A DNA stretch of 6,340 bases from JBBDUG01 sp040904025. GTDB taxonomy: Bacteria; Patescibacteriota; Minisyncoccia; Phycocordibacterales; SW-6-46-9. Position 1 is the stretch's first letter, and every line of letters begins with the position of its first letter. Made by a program: the position numbers and the translations under genes. Below are positions 1 to 6,340 of this stretch, piece by piece. Below the pieces are notes generated by a model, which searched no databases, had not been told where the DNA came from, and saw nothing but the letters and a program-made list of their open reading frames with translations. Location of the stretch: NCBI GenBank assembly GCA_040904025.1, contig JBBDUG010000024.1, positions 1 through 6,340 on the forward strand. The letters run 5' to 3'.

Positions 1-15
1 AGGGTCTCTAATGTA

Positions 16-1254
16 TTAATAATTCTTCAACCGCTCCGCCCGCAGACTCTGCCGTATCTTCTCATGCGCCTTGGCTTCAATCTGTCGAATACGCTCACGC
101 GTAACACCGAAGACTTTTCCAACCTCCTCTAAGGTATGATTCGTACCATCATGTAACCCATTACGCATCTCAAGAATCTTTCGCTCCTTTGGAGTTAGCT
201 CTGAGAGCGTATCTTCAAGATGCTCTGAGAGTATCCTGTGAGATGCCTCTTCATCTGGATTCTCGAGCCGTTCATCAGGGATAAAGTCGGCGAGAGTAGA
301 TCTGCTCCCCTCATCATCACCCACCGGCGCCTCAAGAGATACAGTATTCTGCTTTATCTTCTCTATCATATGCACCTTCTTTATATCCAGATCCATCTCC
401 ATTGCCACCTCTTCGGGCAATGGATCTCGTCCGAGATCCTGCGCCAAACGACGCACCACCCTCTTATACTTCGAAATCGTCTCCACCATATGCACGGGAA
501 TACGAATAGTACGTGACTGGTCAGCCAGTGCACGTGTGATAGCCTGGCGAATCCACCAGGTTGCATATGTAGAGAATTTGAACCCCTTTGTATGATCAAA
601 CTTGTCCACTGCCTTGAAGAGTCCAAGATTTCCTTCTTGAATTAAATCAAGAAGGGTTAAATTAGATGATCGGGATGCATAGCGCTTTGCAATAGAGACA
701 ACGAGACGCAAGTTAGCACGAGCCAATATATTCTTTGCCTCCTCATCTCCAAGGAGAATGCGCTTTGCAAGCTCCTTCTCCATATCTGCATCGATAAGTT
801 CATACTTTCCGATCTCTTTGAGATACATCTGAATAGAATCATGTGATTGTGAGGTCTCCTCAAAATCAAGGAGTCCTTTCTCCTCTTCTTCCAACTCCAA
901 AAGCCCACTTGATTCAAGTACTTCAATACCAAAACTCTCGAATGTGTCGTATAGCTCTTCAAGAAGCTCTATGTCGGTCTCGATCTCAGGAAAGGTCTTA
1001 AGTATCTCTTCATGGGTCACAAACCCACGCTCCTGCCCCTTTGCCGTTAATCTCTTTATCTTGTCCAACTCCCGCTTCTCTTCTTCGGTGAGGGGGACTT
1101 CCGGCTCTCCTTTCCGCTTTCGCTTCTTTGGCTTGGGTCCCTTCTCCTCGCTCTCCTTTCGGCGCTTAGGAGTTGGTCCTTTAAATTCAAGACTCTCCCC
1201 CATATCCCGGGAAGATTTATTCTTGTTTTTCTTTTTTGTTTTTTTCTTTGCCAT
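16..1254 (-). CDS. rpoD: Primary (housekeeping) sigma factor RpoD/SigA, sigma-70 family, complete
   Basis: Encodes a 412-residue group 1 sigma factor, which binds core RNA polymerase and recognises -10/-35 promoters. Seen in the sequence: a lysine/arginine-rich tail (about residues 1-50); a region 1.1-like segment (about 56-115); region 1.2 (about 137-170, around IQMYLKEIGKYELI); region 2 (about 175-255) with the near-invariant LLDLIQEGNLGLFKAVDKFD and, for -10 recognition and melting, FKFSTYATWWIRQAITRA (226-242); region 3 (about 256-330) ending in the 3.2 finger with LADFIPDE; and region 4 (about 345-407) with the -35-binding helix-turn-helix TLEEVGKVFGVTRERIRQIE (374-393). The length is close to Bacillus SigA and lacks the large non-conserved insertion of E. 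coli sigma-70. The ATG at 1254 is chosen because it opens the basic tail directly and no earlier in-frame start fits. It lies 107 bases after dnaG and has its own promoter. The stop is TAA. Region 1.1 is much less certain than regions 1.2-4, which are unmistakable. Confidence 0.97.
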   Translation of the reverse strand: MAKKKTKKKNKNKSSRDMGESLEFKGPTPKRRKESEEKGPKPKKRKRKGEPEVPLTEEEKRELDKIKRLTAKGQERGFVTHEEILKTFPEIETDIELLEELYDTFESFGIEVLESSGLLELEEEEKGLLDFEETSQSHDSIQMYLKEIGKYELIDADMEKELAKRILLGDEEAKNILARANLRLVVSIAKRYASRSSNLTLLDLIQEGNLGLFKAVDKFDHTKGFKFSTYATWWIRQAITRALADQSRTIRIPVHMVETISKYKRVVRRLAQDLGRDPLPEEVAMEMDLDIKKVHMIEKIKQNTVSLEAPVGDDEGSRSTLADFIPDERLENPDEEASHRILSEHLEDTLSELTPKERKILEMRNGLHDGTNHTLEEVGKVFGVTRERIRQIEAKAHEKIRQSLRAERLKNY

Positions 1255-1271
1255 TGTATAAATAAAAAGAT

Positions 1272-1289
1272 ACCTCGTCTCGCGGAGGT
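1272..1289 (-). promoter_or_regulatory. Hairpin in the rpoD leader that pairs its Shine-Dalgarno-like GAGGT
   Basis: On the transcript strand ACCTC (1289-1285) is perfectly complementary to GAGGT (1276-1272), with an 8-base loop. GAGGT is the only Shine-Dalgarno-like element before the rpoD start and lies 17 bases upstream of the ATG. A T-rich stretch, ATCTTTTTATTT, follows it. The predicted transcription start falls only a few bases before the stem, so the hairpin would sit near the 5' end of the message. It could hide the ribosome site, protect the 5' end, or be a weak terminator-like element. A five-pair stem is modest and may be chance. Confidence 0.35.
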
Positions 1290-1298
1290 GACATCCAC

Positions 1299-1326
1299 AC
1301 TATACGACACCAATCAACTTTTTCAA
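1299..1326 (-). promoter_or_regulatory. Predicted sigma-70-type promoter for rpoD (TTGAAA-N16-TATAGT)
   Basis: In the dnaG-rpoD intergenic region the minus strand reads TTGAAA (1326-1321), a 16-base spacer, then TATAGT (1304-1299). Each hexamer matches the housekeeping consensus at five of six positions. A start site about 6-8 bases downstream would fall near 1291-1293, giving an rpoD leader of about 38 bases. This would let rpoD be transcribed independently of dnaG, and since the protein recognises this class of promoter it could be autoregulatory. The motif match is seen; the activity is inferred. Confidence 0.65.
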
Positions 1327-1336
1327 TGCGTGCCGC

Positions 1337-1350
1337 GTGGACAACTCCAC
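1337..1350 (-). other. Short perfect stem-loop just after dnaG
   Basis: GTGGA and TCCAC form a five-pair stem with a GTTG loop, 11 bases after the dnaG TAG stop. No T-tract follows, so it does not look like a functional intrinsic terminator, and transcription from upstream probably reads into rpoD. It could slow 3' decay of a processed dnaG message, or be chance. Confidence 0.25.
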
Positions 1351-1361
1351 CGTAACTGAAA

Positions 1362-3041
1362 CTACTTTTTCTCTAAAAGAGATTGTAGTTCAGTACTCAA
1401 CTTATCTATTTCTTGAAGTGCTTCTTCGTGCTTCTCGTCATCGCCCTGTCCTTCCCATCGCCTCGCCTCATCTGAGAGCTGTTTGAGCTCTGTACGGAGA
1501 AGCACTTCTTCAAGTTCATATATGAGACCCTCTAATGCCTCATCAATGTTTGAATGTGCACTATATACCGTTGCCGCCTGAAAGAGTGCTTTGCGAATAT
1601 CCTTCTCATCAAGTTCAACCCCTGCAAGATGACCCAACTCATCAAGCTTCTCTTGATACTTCGCTGTATCAAAATCAGCGTCATCTTCTTTCCAGGCGAT
1701 AACACCGGCGATCTCCTCGACAAGCTTGCGTGTGCGAGAGGTTTTCTGCTCTTTTCTCTCTTTAACCTCCTTCACCTCTCGTGGAGAAGCCACCCTTTTC
1801 CCCAACTGCTCTTCGATTGAGTGTGAGGGGATGCCGGTCTTCTCGGAGACAAGAGAGATGAAGTGTGCCCGCTCTATCGCATTAGGCAGTGCTTTAATAA
1901 GAGGAAGCACCGTGCGCTCCACTGCCCGCCACTGCCGCTCCCGATCCCCCTCTGCTGAGATAATACGCTCTGTTGTTGCCTCAATTACATGCGTTGCAGA
2001 GCGTACATAACTCTTCCACTCCGCATCATCCCCTGTTATAACATCAGCCGGATCAGTCCCCTCTGGGAGAATGATTGTCTTTACATTCATTCCCAGCGGG
2101 AGTGCAAGCAAAGATGACTTAAGCATTGATGCCCATCCCGCCTTATCATTATCAAATACCAAAAGCAGATTATCAGTGTAGCGGGATATGAGCTTTAAGT
2201 GATCTTGCGTAAGTGCGGTACCGGATGCGGCCACAGTTGTGGGGAATCCAGCCTGATGAGAGAGAACAAGATCCACCTGCCCCTCTACAAGAATACAGAA
2301 GTCATTCTTCCGCATGGCCTGTCGAGCACGATAGTATCCATACAGAATGCGGGACTTGTGAAAGAGTGGTGTCTCCGGCGTATTTACATACTTCGGAGCC
2401 TTCTCCGTCGGATGAAGGATACGGCCTGAGAAGCCCACCACACGCCCCGCAGCATCCCGTATGGGGAAGATGATACGGTCACGGAACAAGTCGTAGTATC
2501 CGCGGTCTGAGCGCTTCAGAAGGCCTGCTTTATACGCATCCGCCTCCTTCACACCCCGCTCTTTGAGGTATTTCTCCAATGCATGCCACTCGTCAGGGGC
2601 ATATCCAATGCGAAACACCAAAGAGCTCTTGTCATCTATCCCCCGACTCTCTACATACCTCTGAGCCTCTTCATTCTCCGCGAGTCTCTCTCGGAAGAAC
2701 TCCGTGGCAATCTCAAGGGCATCATAGAGTTGATCCTTCTCTTCTTTTTTCTTGGGATCATATCCCTCCAGTTTAATCCCCGCCTGATCGGCGAGGAATT
2801 TCAAGGAGCCGGCAAAATCCAACCCCTCCACCTCCTGAATGAAGGTGAAGACATCACCACCCTGTCCAGTGGAGAAGCAGTGATAGAGCCCCTTATCAGG
2901 TGAGACAAAGAAGGACGGGGTATTTTCACTGCTAAAAGGAGAGAGTCCTTTGTAGTGTTTGCCCGCCTTTTCAAGCTTCACATACTGGCTCACAACATCG
3001 AGGATGTTGAGCCGTTCTTTGATTCGATCGACATCACTCAT
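1362..3041 (-). CDS. dnaG: DNA primase DnaG, complete, with degenerate CHC2 zinc site
   Basis: Encodes a 559-residue primase that makes RNA primers for replication at the fork together with the DnaB helicase. Residues 1-90 form the CHC2-type N-terminal domain, but the zinc ligands are S34, S37, C55 and T58, so only one of four remains. The RNA polymerase core follows (about 105-355), with FRDRIIFPIRD (186-196) and R207, K217 and K229 matching the E. coli R221, K229 and K241 basic patch. The TOPRIM motifs are EGQVD (E253, D257), FDNDKAG (D297, D299) and GTDPADVI (D330, D333). Residues about 365-415 resemble the DnaB-binding domain, then comes a charged linker (about 418-440) and a helical, acidic C-terminal region. 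The ATG at 3041 is chosen because the usual primase N-terminus begins there; residues further upstream in the open frame (ERWYHTNT) are leader, not protein. The stop is TAG. The active-site acidic residues are intact, so the enzyme should be functional. Confidence 0.96.
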   Translation of the reverse strand: MSDVDRIKERLNILDVVSQYVKLEKAGKHYKGLSPFSSENTPSFFVSPDKGLYHCFSTGQGGDVFTFIQEVEGLDFAGSLKFLADQAGIKLEGYDPKKKEEKDQLYDALEIATEFFRERLAENEEAQRYVESRGIDDKSSLVFRIGYAPDEWHALEKYLKERGVKEADAYKAGLLKRSDRGYYDLFRDRIIFPIRDAAGRVVGFSGRILHPTEKAPKYVNTPETPLFHKSRILYGYYRARQAMRKNDFCILVEGQVDLVLSHQAGFPTTVAASGTALTQDHLKLISRYTDNLLLVFDNDKAGWASMLKSSLLALPLGMNVKTIILPEGTDPADVITGDDAEWKSYVRSATHVIEATTERIISAEGDRERQWRAVERTVLPLIKALPNAIERAHFISLVSEKTGIPSHSIEEQLGKRVASPREVKEVKERKEQKTSRTRKLVEEIAGVIAWKEDDADFDTAKYQEKLDELGHLAGVELDEKDIRKALFQAATVYSAHSNIDEALEGLIYELEEVLLRTELKQLSDEARRWEGQGDDEKHEEALQEIDKLSTELQSLLEKK

Positions 3042-3056
3042 TGTGTTTGTATGGTA

Positions 3057-3064
3057 CCACCTTT
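3057..3064 (-). promoter_or_regulatory. Shine-Dalgarno-like AAAGGTGG upstream of dnaG
   Basis: AAAGGTGG differs from AAAGGAGG at one base and lies 15 bases before the dnaG ATG, further than the usual 5-9. It overlaps the 8-base palindrome TGGTACCA (3052-3059). No better ribosome site lies closer, and the contig ends two bases further upstream, so any promoter for dnaG is in the gap. Confidence 0.4.
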
Positions 3065-3066
3065 CA

Positions 3067-3166
3067 NNNNNNNNNNNNNNNNNNNNNNNNNNNNNNNNNN
3101 NNNNNNNNNNNNNNNNNNNNNNNNNNNNNNNNNNNNNNNNNNNNNNNNNNNNNNNNNNNNNNNNNN
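3067..3166. other. Assembly gap (exactly 100 N)
   Basis: Exactly 100 N's is the conventional filler for a scaffold gap of unknown length. The left contig ends 25 bases upstream of the dnaG start; the right contig ends inside rpoC. Compared with family members, RpoC still needs about 200 C-terminal residues (at least 600 bases), so the true gap must be much larger than 100 bases unless rpoC is truncated. The promoter of dnaG and possibly whole genes between rpoC and dnaG are hidden here. Confidence 0.97.
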
Positions 3167-6100
3167 GATCCGGAAGGACCTTAATGATCTTCTCTCGTCC
3201 TTTCTCTTCTATCTCCTCTACAGTTCCACTGATAGGAGAGATGAGTGCGGCATTCTTTGGATTACGTCGCTCAAAGACTTCTTCAACACGCGGAAGACCC
3301 ATAACAATGTCTCCACCGACTGATGCGGTACCACCTGCGTGGAAAGTACGCATAGTAAGCTGAGTTCCTGGCTCTCCAATTGCCTGTGCAGCAATGGTTC
3401 CAATAGCTTCACCAATCTCAATCGGATTATTATTCGAGAGATCCATGCCGTAGCATTTCTTGCAGACGCCGCGTAATGTATCGCAGGTCATAACAGAGCG
3501 GACAACTGCCTCTTTTACACCCGCCTCCTCTATTGCACGTGCATCTTCATCGTTGATAAAGTGCCCTTTCTTAAAGAGTGTCTCTCCATCCTCAGTCTTT
3601 ATATCCTCTGCAAGGTATCGCCCACGTATGTTCTTTATAAGTGGAAGAATAATACCGGAGAGATTCTCTTCACGAACAACAACACCTTCTTTTGTTCCAC
3701 AATCCTCCTCTTGCACCACAACATCCTGTGATACATCAAAGAGCTTTCTTGTAAGATATCCTGCTTTTGCAGTGTTGAGTGCGGTGTCGGTAAGTCCCTT
3801 TCGAGAACCGTGAGTGGTGATGAAGTACTCAATTGGAGAGTGTCCCTCCTGAATAGAGGTGACAATTGGGAACTCAATAGCATCTCCCTTTGAGGATGCA
3901 ATGAGTCCTTTCATTCCCGCCATGTTGGTCACCTGTCCAATTGACCCTCGTGCTCCAGAGGTAATCATGTCATAGAGTGATCCAAGCGGATCGAGTTCTT
4001 CTTCTACAAGCTTCTCGAGCTCCTGCTTGGTATTCTGCCAGATAACAATGTTCTGACGAGTTCGCTCTTCTTCTGAGAGCAGTCCTTCATTGTAGTATTG
4101 GTGATTCTGCTCAGTCTCCTTTCGCGCCTTTTCAACCAGTGCCTTTTTCCCTTCTGGTACTTTAATATCATCGATACCCCATGTTGCACCTGAGAATGTG
4201 GAGTATTTGAATCCAAATTTCTTTACCTTGTCCAATATCGGAGCAATATCATCAAGACCATATTTCTCTATCAAATTACGGACAATGGAATGCATCTTCT
4301 TCTTTGTAATCTCCTCATTTACAAACGGGAAATCACTCGGAAGAACCGAGTTGAAGAGAAGTCGTCCAACTGATGTCTCAAATGGTACTCCTTCAAACTG
4401 TTCATATTTAGCAGTCTCAGTCGGAAGCACCTTGATTCGTGAACGCAGATCAATCTCACCAAAGTCATATGAGGTGATGGCCTGATTAGGAGATGGGAAG
4501 TGCTTTACCTCATCCCCGTCAGTTCTCTCGCTCTCTGATGCGATCTTTGTCATCCAGAAGCAACCGAGGATAATATCCTGTGCTGCATTGGTGATGATCT
4601 CACCATTACCCGGCTTGAGAATATTGGTGCGGGCAGACATGAAGAGGCGTGCCTCTTCCTGCGCCTGCTTTGAGAGCGGTACGTGAACCGCCATCTGGTC
4701 ACCATCGAAGTCGGCATTGAATGCCGGACAGATGAGTGGGTGAACCTGAATTGCAAGCCCCTCGACAAGTCGCGGCTTGAATGCCTGAATTCCGAGTCGG
4801 TGCAATGTCGGAGCACGGTTGAGAAGTACGTGCTTGTCTTTAATGACATCTTCAAGAATTGCCCATACCTCCGAGACACCATCATCAATCATTTTGTTGG
4901 CACCGCGAATATTGTATGCAAGCTCACTCTCCAGAAGCTTTGCAATCACAAAGGGTCGGAAGAGCTCTAATGCCATGTGCTTGGGTAGACCACACTCATC
5001 AATTGCAAGATCAGGTCCGATAACAATGACGGAACGTCCGGAATAGTCAACACGCTTTCCGAGAAGGTTCTGTCGGAAAATACCCTGCTTTCCTTTCAGA
5101 TTATCTGCAAGAGACTTGAGTGGTCGGCGATATGATGAAGAGGATGCATATGAACTTCCTCCACGTCGAATTGAATTATCCAGAAGTGCATCAACCGCCT
5201 CCTGCAGAATACGCTTCTCATTGCGAAGAATGACGTGTGGTGCATTAATTGCAATGAGTTTCTTAAGTCGATTATTCCTATTAATCACACGACGATAGAG
5301 GTCGTTGACATCTGATGTCGCATGACGGCCCCCCTCCAATGCAACCATTGGTCGCAATGCAGGTGGAAGCACCGGAACAGTCTTGAGGAACGTCCACTCA
5401 GGACGTGCTCCTGAGTTTATCAGCCCCTGTGTCACTCCGAGACGCTTGCGAAGCTTTTTGCGCTTTGCTTTAGAGCGTGTCTTTGTATATCGCTCTTGAA
5501 GCTTCCCAAGAAGCTTCTCAAGATCGATATTCTTAAATATTTCATAAATTGCCTCTGCTCCAATACCAGCATCAAACATTGAGCCGTATTTCATTGCAAA
5601 TTTGTTGTATACCGTATCTTCAAGGATCTGACCGCGCTCCAATCCTTCTATTTCCTTTTTTGTATCCTGGAAGAGCTTCTTGAGCTTATCCTTATCTTTA
5701 TCCTCTTTGAGCGCCTTTCTTTTTGCTTTGTATTCACTCTCTAGATCGGTGAGTATCTGCTTTTTCTCTGCCTCATCAACCTCGGTGATGATATAGCCAG
5801 CAAAGTATATGACCTTCTCGAGGTCACTCTGCTTTACACCTAGAAGGAGCGCCATTCGAGATGGTACGCCACGGAGGAACCAAATGTGTGAGACGGGAGT
5901 TGCCAGATCAATATGCCCCATGCGTTCACGACGCACGATAGAGCGTGTGACTTCAACTCCACATTTCTCACAGACAATACCTTTATATCGAATACCCCGG
6001 TATTTTCCGCAGTAGCATTCGTAGTCCCGCTCGGGACCAAATATCTTTTCATCAAAGAGACCATTCTTTTCACTCCGCTGTGTACGATAGTTTATCGTCT

Positions 6101-6227
6101 CAGGCTTTGTGACCTCTCCCCATGACCACCCCTTTATCTTCTCGGGTGAGACAAGCGAGAGCTTCACAGCATCAAATTCTGCTGTGTATACCTCTTTGAG
6201 TGGATTTGTTCGTTTGATTACACTCAT
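3167..6227 (-). CDS. rpoC: DNA-directed RNA polymerase subunit beta' RpoC, 3' end missing in gap
   Basis: The first 1,020 residues of the beta' subunit, which carries the catalytic magnesium site of RNA polymerase. Visible landmarks, in order: zinc site 1 (C71, C73, C86, C89); a charged insertion (about 151-200); a serine-rich rudder segment (354-368); switch and active-site region with NADFDGDQM, where D506, D508 and D510 hold Mg2+; bridge helix GARGSIGQVTNMAGMKGL (758-775); zinc site 2 (C843, C915, C922, C925); and the trigger loop GEPGTQLTMRTFHAGG (951-966), with R960 and H963 matching E. coli R933 and H936. All catalytic and metal-binding residues are present. The frame then enters the N run shortly after GLPRVEEVFERRNPKNAALI (978-997). 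The C-terminal roughly 200 residues are lost to the gap, not to mutation. The ATG at 6227 follows the rpoB stop by 8 bases, the usual rpoBC arrangement. A continuation of this frame through the gap into dnaG is artificial. Confidence 0.98.
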
Positions 6228-6235
6228 ATATATGA

Positions 6236-6340
6236 TTAATTAGATTCCTCCTTCTTTATTAATGAGACATCCAATGCAAGTGCTCGCAGATTATTCAAGA
6301 GCACATTGAATGATGCCGGAATATTGGTGTGCTTTATATT
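6236..6340 (-). CDS. rpoB: DNA-directed RNA polymerase subunit beta RpoB, C-terminal fragment
   Basis: The last 34 codons plus TAA of rpoB, cut off by the window edge. The translation contains IPASFNVLLNNLRALALDVS, which matches the conserved end of RpoB (typically a PESF-V-L--EL-SL-L-V pattern). This segment packs against RpoC in the polymerase core. The fragment ends 8 bases before the rpoC start on the same strand, the universal rpoB-rpoC order, and its final codons carry the ribosome site for rpoC. It is too short to judge the rest of the protein, and too short for standard ORF cut-offs, but the motif and its position make the call firm. Confidence 0.93.
   Translation of the reverse strand, partial: NIKHTNIPASFNVLLNNLRALALDVSLIKKEESN
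6247..6253 (-). promoter_or_regulatory. Shine-Dalgarno AAGGAGG for rpoC inside the end of rpoB
   Basis: AAGGAGG is a full match to the anti-Shine-Dalgarno complement. It lies in the last codons of rpoB (within the KKEES residues), 19 bases before the rpoC ATG. The distance is unusually long, yet no in-frame ATG, GTG or TTG exists closer to it: the frame upstream reads TAA TTA ATC ATA TAT ATG. Its position implies translational coupling of rpoB and rpoC. Confidence 0.6.

Noticed and set aside
1..15. Terminator or next gene after rpoD
   Set aside because: Only 15 bases remain past the rpoD stop; they show no hairpin or start signal and are too short to judge.
944..1261. Plus-strand 105-codon open frame opposite the rpoD N-terminus
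   Set aside because: Serine/phenylalanine-rich translation that merely mirrors the lysine- and glutamate-rich codons of rpoD; no ribosome site or domain.
1260..1289. Intrinsic terminator in the rpoD leader (stem plus T-run)
   Set aside because: The stem is only five pairs with three G-C pairs and an 8-base loop, and it lies between a good promoter and the rpoD start; ribosome-site pairing is the better explanation.
1337..1350. Intrinsic terminator after dnaG
   Set aside because: The five-pair stem is not followed by a T-tract, so it does not meet the pattern of an intrinsic terminator.
2955..3363. Plus-strand open frames that cross the N run
   Set aside because: They exist only because N's contain no stop codons, and both ends are antisense to rpoC or dnaG.
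3460..3813. Plus-strand 117-codon open frame inside rpoC
   Set aside because: Antisense shadow of a strongly conserved rpoC region; low-complexity serine/threonine-rich translation with no recognisable motif.
16..6340. Recoded TGA (as glycine or tryptophan), as in some CPR lineages
   Set aside because: No in-frame TGA occurs in about 2,000 codons of four essential genes; glycine and tryptophan are encoded by normal codons.

Overview
The window carries the core of the transcription and replication-initiation machinery of a bacterium, all encoded on the minus strand. Read in the direction of transcription (right to left) it holds the 3' end of rpoB, most of rpoC, a 100-base run of N, a complete dnaG (primase) and a complete rpoD (primary sigma factor). 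Nothing on the plus strand looks like a real gene, and no RNA genes, insertion sequences, CRISPR arrays or large repeats are visible.

The organism is most likely a member of the Candidate Phyla Radiation (Patescibacteria), probably a Parcubacteria-like lineage. This is an inference from protein character: a primase whose CHC2 zinc site has lost three of its four ligands, a short SigA-sized sigma factor with a very lysine-rich N-terminus, and a compact RpoC without the large insertions of Proteobacteria. Overall G+C looks to be in the 40s percent by eye. There are no in-frame TGA codons in about 2,000 codons, and the visible stops are TAA (rpoB, rpoD) and TAG (dnaG), so the standard bacterial code fits.

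Layout: 6236-6340 is the end of rpoB; 8 bases later rpoC begins at 6227 and runs into the gap after 1,020 residues, with its C-terminal roughly 200 residues missing. The N run at 3067-3166 is a scaffold gap of nominal length. An open frame that runs from the rpoC start through the N's to 1362 is an artefact that joins rpoC to dnaG. dnaG itself starts at 3041 and ends at 1362. A 107-base intergenic region follows, containing a good sigma-70-type promoter (TTGAAA-N16-TATAGT) and a small hairpin that covers the only Shine-Dalgarno-like motif of rpoD. rpoD then runs from 1254 to 16.

Together the genes make the catalytic core of RNA polymerase, the sigma factor that directs it to housekeeping promoters, and the primase that starts replication. 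dnaG-rpoD is the conserved heart of the classical macromolecular-synthesis operon; having rpoBC immediately upstream, if the scaffold join is right, would put these functions in one locus. The points that most deserve a second look are the degenerate primase zinc domain, the rpoD leader, the consistently long Shine-Dalgarno-to-start distances, and what is hidden in the gap.
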